Translations under genes and position numbers: made by a program
Notes under the pieces: model-generated
Seen by the model: the letters and a program-made list of their open reading frames with translations, nothing else
The model's database searches: none
Told to the model about the DNA's origin: nothing
Assembly (NCBI RefSeq): GCF_018271995.1
Contig: NZ_JAGUCO010000023.1
Coordinates: 1-64,000 of the forward strand
Origin: Carboxylicivirga linearis
Lineage (GTDB): Bacteria; Bacteroidota; Bacteroidia; Bacteroidales; Marinilabiliaceae
Reading direction: 5' to 3'
Length of the DNA stretch: 64,000 nucleotides
Shown here: positions 62,108 to 64,000 of the stretch, in pieces
Position numbering within the stretch: the stretch's first letter is position 1
How the letters are laid out: each line of letters opens with the position of its first letter

Positions 62108-63373
62108 TTATTGGGCTTTAGTCTCTAAATTTTGTTTTATTCCTAATTCACTCAATTCAACTTGTGCTTTAGTTTTTTCTATCAGATGAATCTCTTTGGC
62201 CAATCGGGCCATACTCTCGGCATTAAATTCTTTGATATAATCAGCTGCTGTAACTGTTCCGTTATTCATTTGCGACTGGCGAGCCTTAGTAATCTTCTCA
62301 CGCAGCAGGATGATGTCATCATCTTTTTCTAGTACCTTATCCAATTTTCGAATACTTGATTTGATTTCCTTTTCAGCCAGACTAAGATTTTTAGTAAAAG
62401 TGGCTTCCTGAATCTTAACACTTTCGGTCTGCAGCTGAATAATCTGTTTTTCGTTGGATGTTGCTTTCCAGTCCCAAATATTCCATTTTAAACTGACTCC
62501 TACCATGTAAAAAGTAGCCAACTCATCCTTCAACATATTATAACCGGGATTACCATAGCCCAGTTGTCCAAACCCAGCTACCACAGGAATGCGCTGACGC
62601 CCTTTCAAATGCTGATAATCTCCTAATTGATTTTGCTGAGCCTCAAACAAAGTATATTCAGGTCGTTCCTTATTCGCCAAAGTAACCGGAACCAAAAACT
62701 CCTCATTCAAGGAAAAATCTGAACCCGTTAACTCATGTAAAATTTCCAATGCTGCCTTCTGTCCTTCTTGTATTGCATATTTGTTCTGCTCAACATTAAG
62801 CAATTCAACCTCAAACAAATCAGCCTCACTTTGTAAAAGCATACCGTTCTTAACAGCCACTGTCATCTCATCTAATCTCTGCTGCAGAATTTCCTGATTA
62901 TATTCTAATTGTGCTAACTGCTGGTTTAACGTAAGCAGTAAAAAGTAACTTTCAATCACCTTTGTTCTGATAGCATACAACTGAACTTCAACACTTTGCC
63001 TCTCGGTTAATTTCTGACTCTCTTCAAGTAATTTAGCTGCTTTGGTCATTCCACCATCATAAATGGTTTGCCGAACATCAACATACGCCTTGTATTGCTC
63101 CTTAGGTGCTTTGGGAACCTCAAATCCTGGAGCAGGAGAATCAAATCCAGGCACATCGTTTTGCCAGGTATACTGAAGAGTTGCATCTAATTTTGGATAG
63201 TAATTAGTATTTAACGCCTTCAGCCTAAACTCTAACTGTTTATCCAAATTTTCAAAGTCTGATATAAGTGGATAATTCTCTCTACTCAATCGCAAACACT
63301 CTTCTAAAGTGATTGTTTGAGCCTTCATCGTCAGGCCCGATAAAATAAGTACAATAACAAATAGTAATCTCAT
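62108..63373 (-). CDS. TolC-family outer-membrane channel
   Basis: The 421-residue product has a signal peptide (to about residue 18) and two copies of the helical OEP repeat. Segments such as ARQSQMNNGTVTAADYIKEFNAE near the C terminus are typical of TolC. It belongs to the TetR-controlled export operon and should be its outer-membrane exit. Confidence 0.83.
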   Translation of the reverse strand: MRLLFVIVLILSGLTMKAQTITLEECLRLSRENYPLISDFENLDKQLEFRLKALNTNYYPKLDATLQYTWQNDVPGFDSPAPGFEVPKAPKEQYKAYVDVRQTIYDGGMTKAAKLLEESQKLTERQSVEVQLYAIRTKVIESYFLLLTLNQQLAQLEYNQEILQQRLDEMTVAVKNGMLLQSEADLFEVELLNVEQNKYAIQEGQKAALEILHELTGSDFSLNEEFLVPVTLANKERPEYTLFEAQQNQLGDYQHLKGRQRIPVVAGFGQLGYGNPGYNMLKDELATFYMVGVSLKWNIWDWKATSNEKQIIQLQTESVKIQEATFTKNLSLAEKEIKSSIRKLDKVLEKDDDIILLREKITKARQSQMNNGTVTAADYIKEFNAESMARLAKEIHLIEKTKAQVELSELGIKQNLETKAQ

Positions 63374-63377
63374 AGTT

Positions 63378-64000
63378 TTAGGCTTTCATAAAATAACACT
63401 CTTTTATTACGCTCATTACCGTTTCTTTGCGCTGCTGAATAAAATCGTCCCATATTTGTTCATTATTATCCATTAATAAACGCATCATTAACGGCCGAGC
63501 TGCAAACGGAAAAACACAGAGTGAAATCACATTCACAATCATATTTAGTGAGTTTGTTTTTTTCAAATGCCCCTCCTCCATTAACTTCTCAAGAAAAGTC
63601 ATTATTATTTTAGGATTGATACCTATTTCTTTCATTAGCAGCTCAAACCTATCAGGTGTACGGTGTAACTCTGCCAAAATAAAATTGGGTAAAAAGGGTT
63701 TATCAATGAATGTATCAATGTAAGCTTCAACAATTGATTCAATTGCCTTGTAAGGAGTTTCAATTGTCATAGCTCCTTCCACTTGCGGCCAAAATTCTTT
63801 AAAAGCCTCAATAAAAACTTTGTTAAACAATTTTTCTTTAGAGCGAAAGTAGTAATGCAACATCGCCTTATTGATGCCTGCCTTATCTGCTATTTCCTGC
63901 ATTCGGGCTCCATCCATCCCCTTCTCCATAAAAACTTCACGGGCAGCATTTAAAATAACCTGTTCCGTTACATTCTCATTCTGTTTATTTAATCCATCCA
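63378..64000 (-). CDS. TetR-family regulator, start outside the window
   Basis: The frame stays open to the window edge; reading backwards from the MEKGMDG segment gives a normal TetR N terminus (VTEQVILNAAREVFMEKGMDGARMQEIADKAGINKAMLHYYFRSKEKLF), so the true start is beyond 64000. The helix-turn-helix is in residues MQEIADKAGINKAMLHYYF. The C-terminal ligand domain is of the CecR/YbiH type in size. It is the first gene of the export operon and most likely represses it until a substrate of the pump binds. Confidence 0.88.
   Translation of the reverse strand, partial: DGLNKQNENVTEQVILNAAREVFMEKGMDGARMQEIADKAGINKAMLHYYFRSKEKLFNKVFIEAFKEFWPQVEGAMTIETPYKAIESIVEAYIDTFIDKPFLPNFILAELHRTPDRFELLMKEIGINPKIIMTFLEKLMEEGHLKKTNSLNMIVNVISLCVFPFAARPLMMRLLMDNNEQIWDDFIQQRKETVMSVIKECYFMKA

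Overview
The window looks like chromosomal DNA of an AT-rich member of the Bacteroidota, probably a Marinilabiliales or Bacteroidales-like anaerobe or facultative anaerobe. The main signs are a type IX secretion sorting domain on a 1510-residue pectin lyase, a hybrid two-component system of the Reg_prop/Y_Y_Y/AraC type, an HU-HIG-like protein, a HYC_CC_PP protein in front of a Cus-type metal pump, promoters with a TAnnTTTG -7 box, and few obvious Shine-Dalgarno sequences. No rRNA gene or complete tRNA was seen, so the genus is not fixed.

Positions 1-10360 are the end of a Mu-like transposable prophage whose other end lies outside the window. From its terminus inward it carries: tandem transposase-binding repeats at the tip (10314-10360); an S24/LexA-type repressor pointing towards the terminus; a control region with three copies of a TCTAA...TTAGA palindrome; and a leftward early operon. 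That operon encodes a Ner-like protein, a MuA-like DDE transposase, a MuB-like ATPase, two small zinc-knuckle proteins, a DUF3164-like protein, a GemA-like protein, a RecA/RadA-like ATPase and several small unknowns. Two oddities interrupt it: a small gene with an in-frame stop (5383-5604) and a tRNA T-arm-like hairpin (4416-4457). Beyond the early-operon terminator (1879-1907) is an AT-rich cargo block with an exported protein, three small proteins and the 3' part of an adenine methyltransferase. The prophage sits inside an MFS transporter gene and cuts it off.

Positions 10361-28400 hold the broken transporter, an outer-membrane protein, an azoreductase and a Crp/Fnr regulator. A rhamnogalacturonan locus follows: a PL11 lyase with autotransporter-type repeats and a T9SS tail, then a GH2 glycosidase, with the HTCS regulator upstream. 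A 21-bp-phased direct repeat in front of the lyase is a good candidate for the HTCS binding site. An SDR dehydrogenase, a serine hydrolase, a lipoprotein and a cold-shock protein follow.

Positions 28400-45300 carry TrmO, a nucleotide-sugar-epimerase-like protein, and an ABC/HlyD/TolC export operon whose ATPase lacks the normal catalytic motifs. Next is a copper/silver-type efflux operon (HYC_CC_PP protein, CusA, CusC, CusB) in which CusB ends in two metal-binding HMA domains. Then come DUF2023 and flavodoxin, separated by a strongly folded 90-nt element, followed by small envelope and unknown genes.

Positions 45300-64000 are mostly chromosomal housekeeping and envelope genes: SiaC, a C69 dipeptidase, an HU-like protein, a cation/proton antiporter, LigA, DapA, an LpoB-like/COG3014 lipoprotein pair, and a TetR-TolC-HlyD-ABC-ABC-permease-permease export operon that ends with an NlpC/P60 hydrolase. 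The TetR gene runs off the window end. Family names come from reading the protein sequences by eye; no database search was run.
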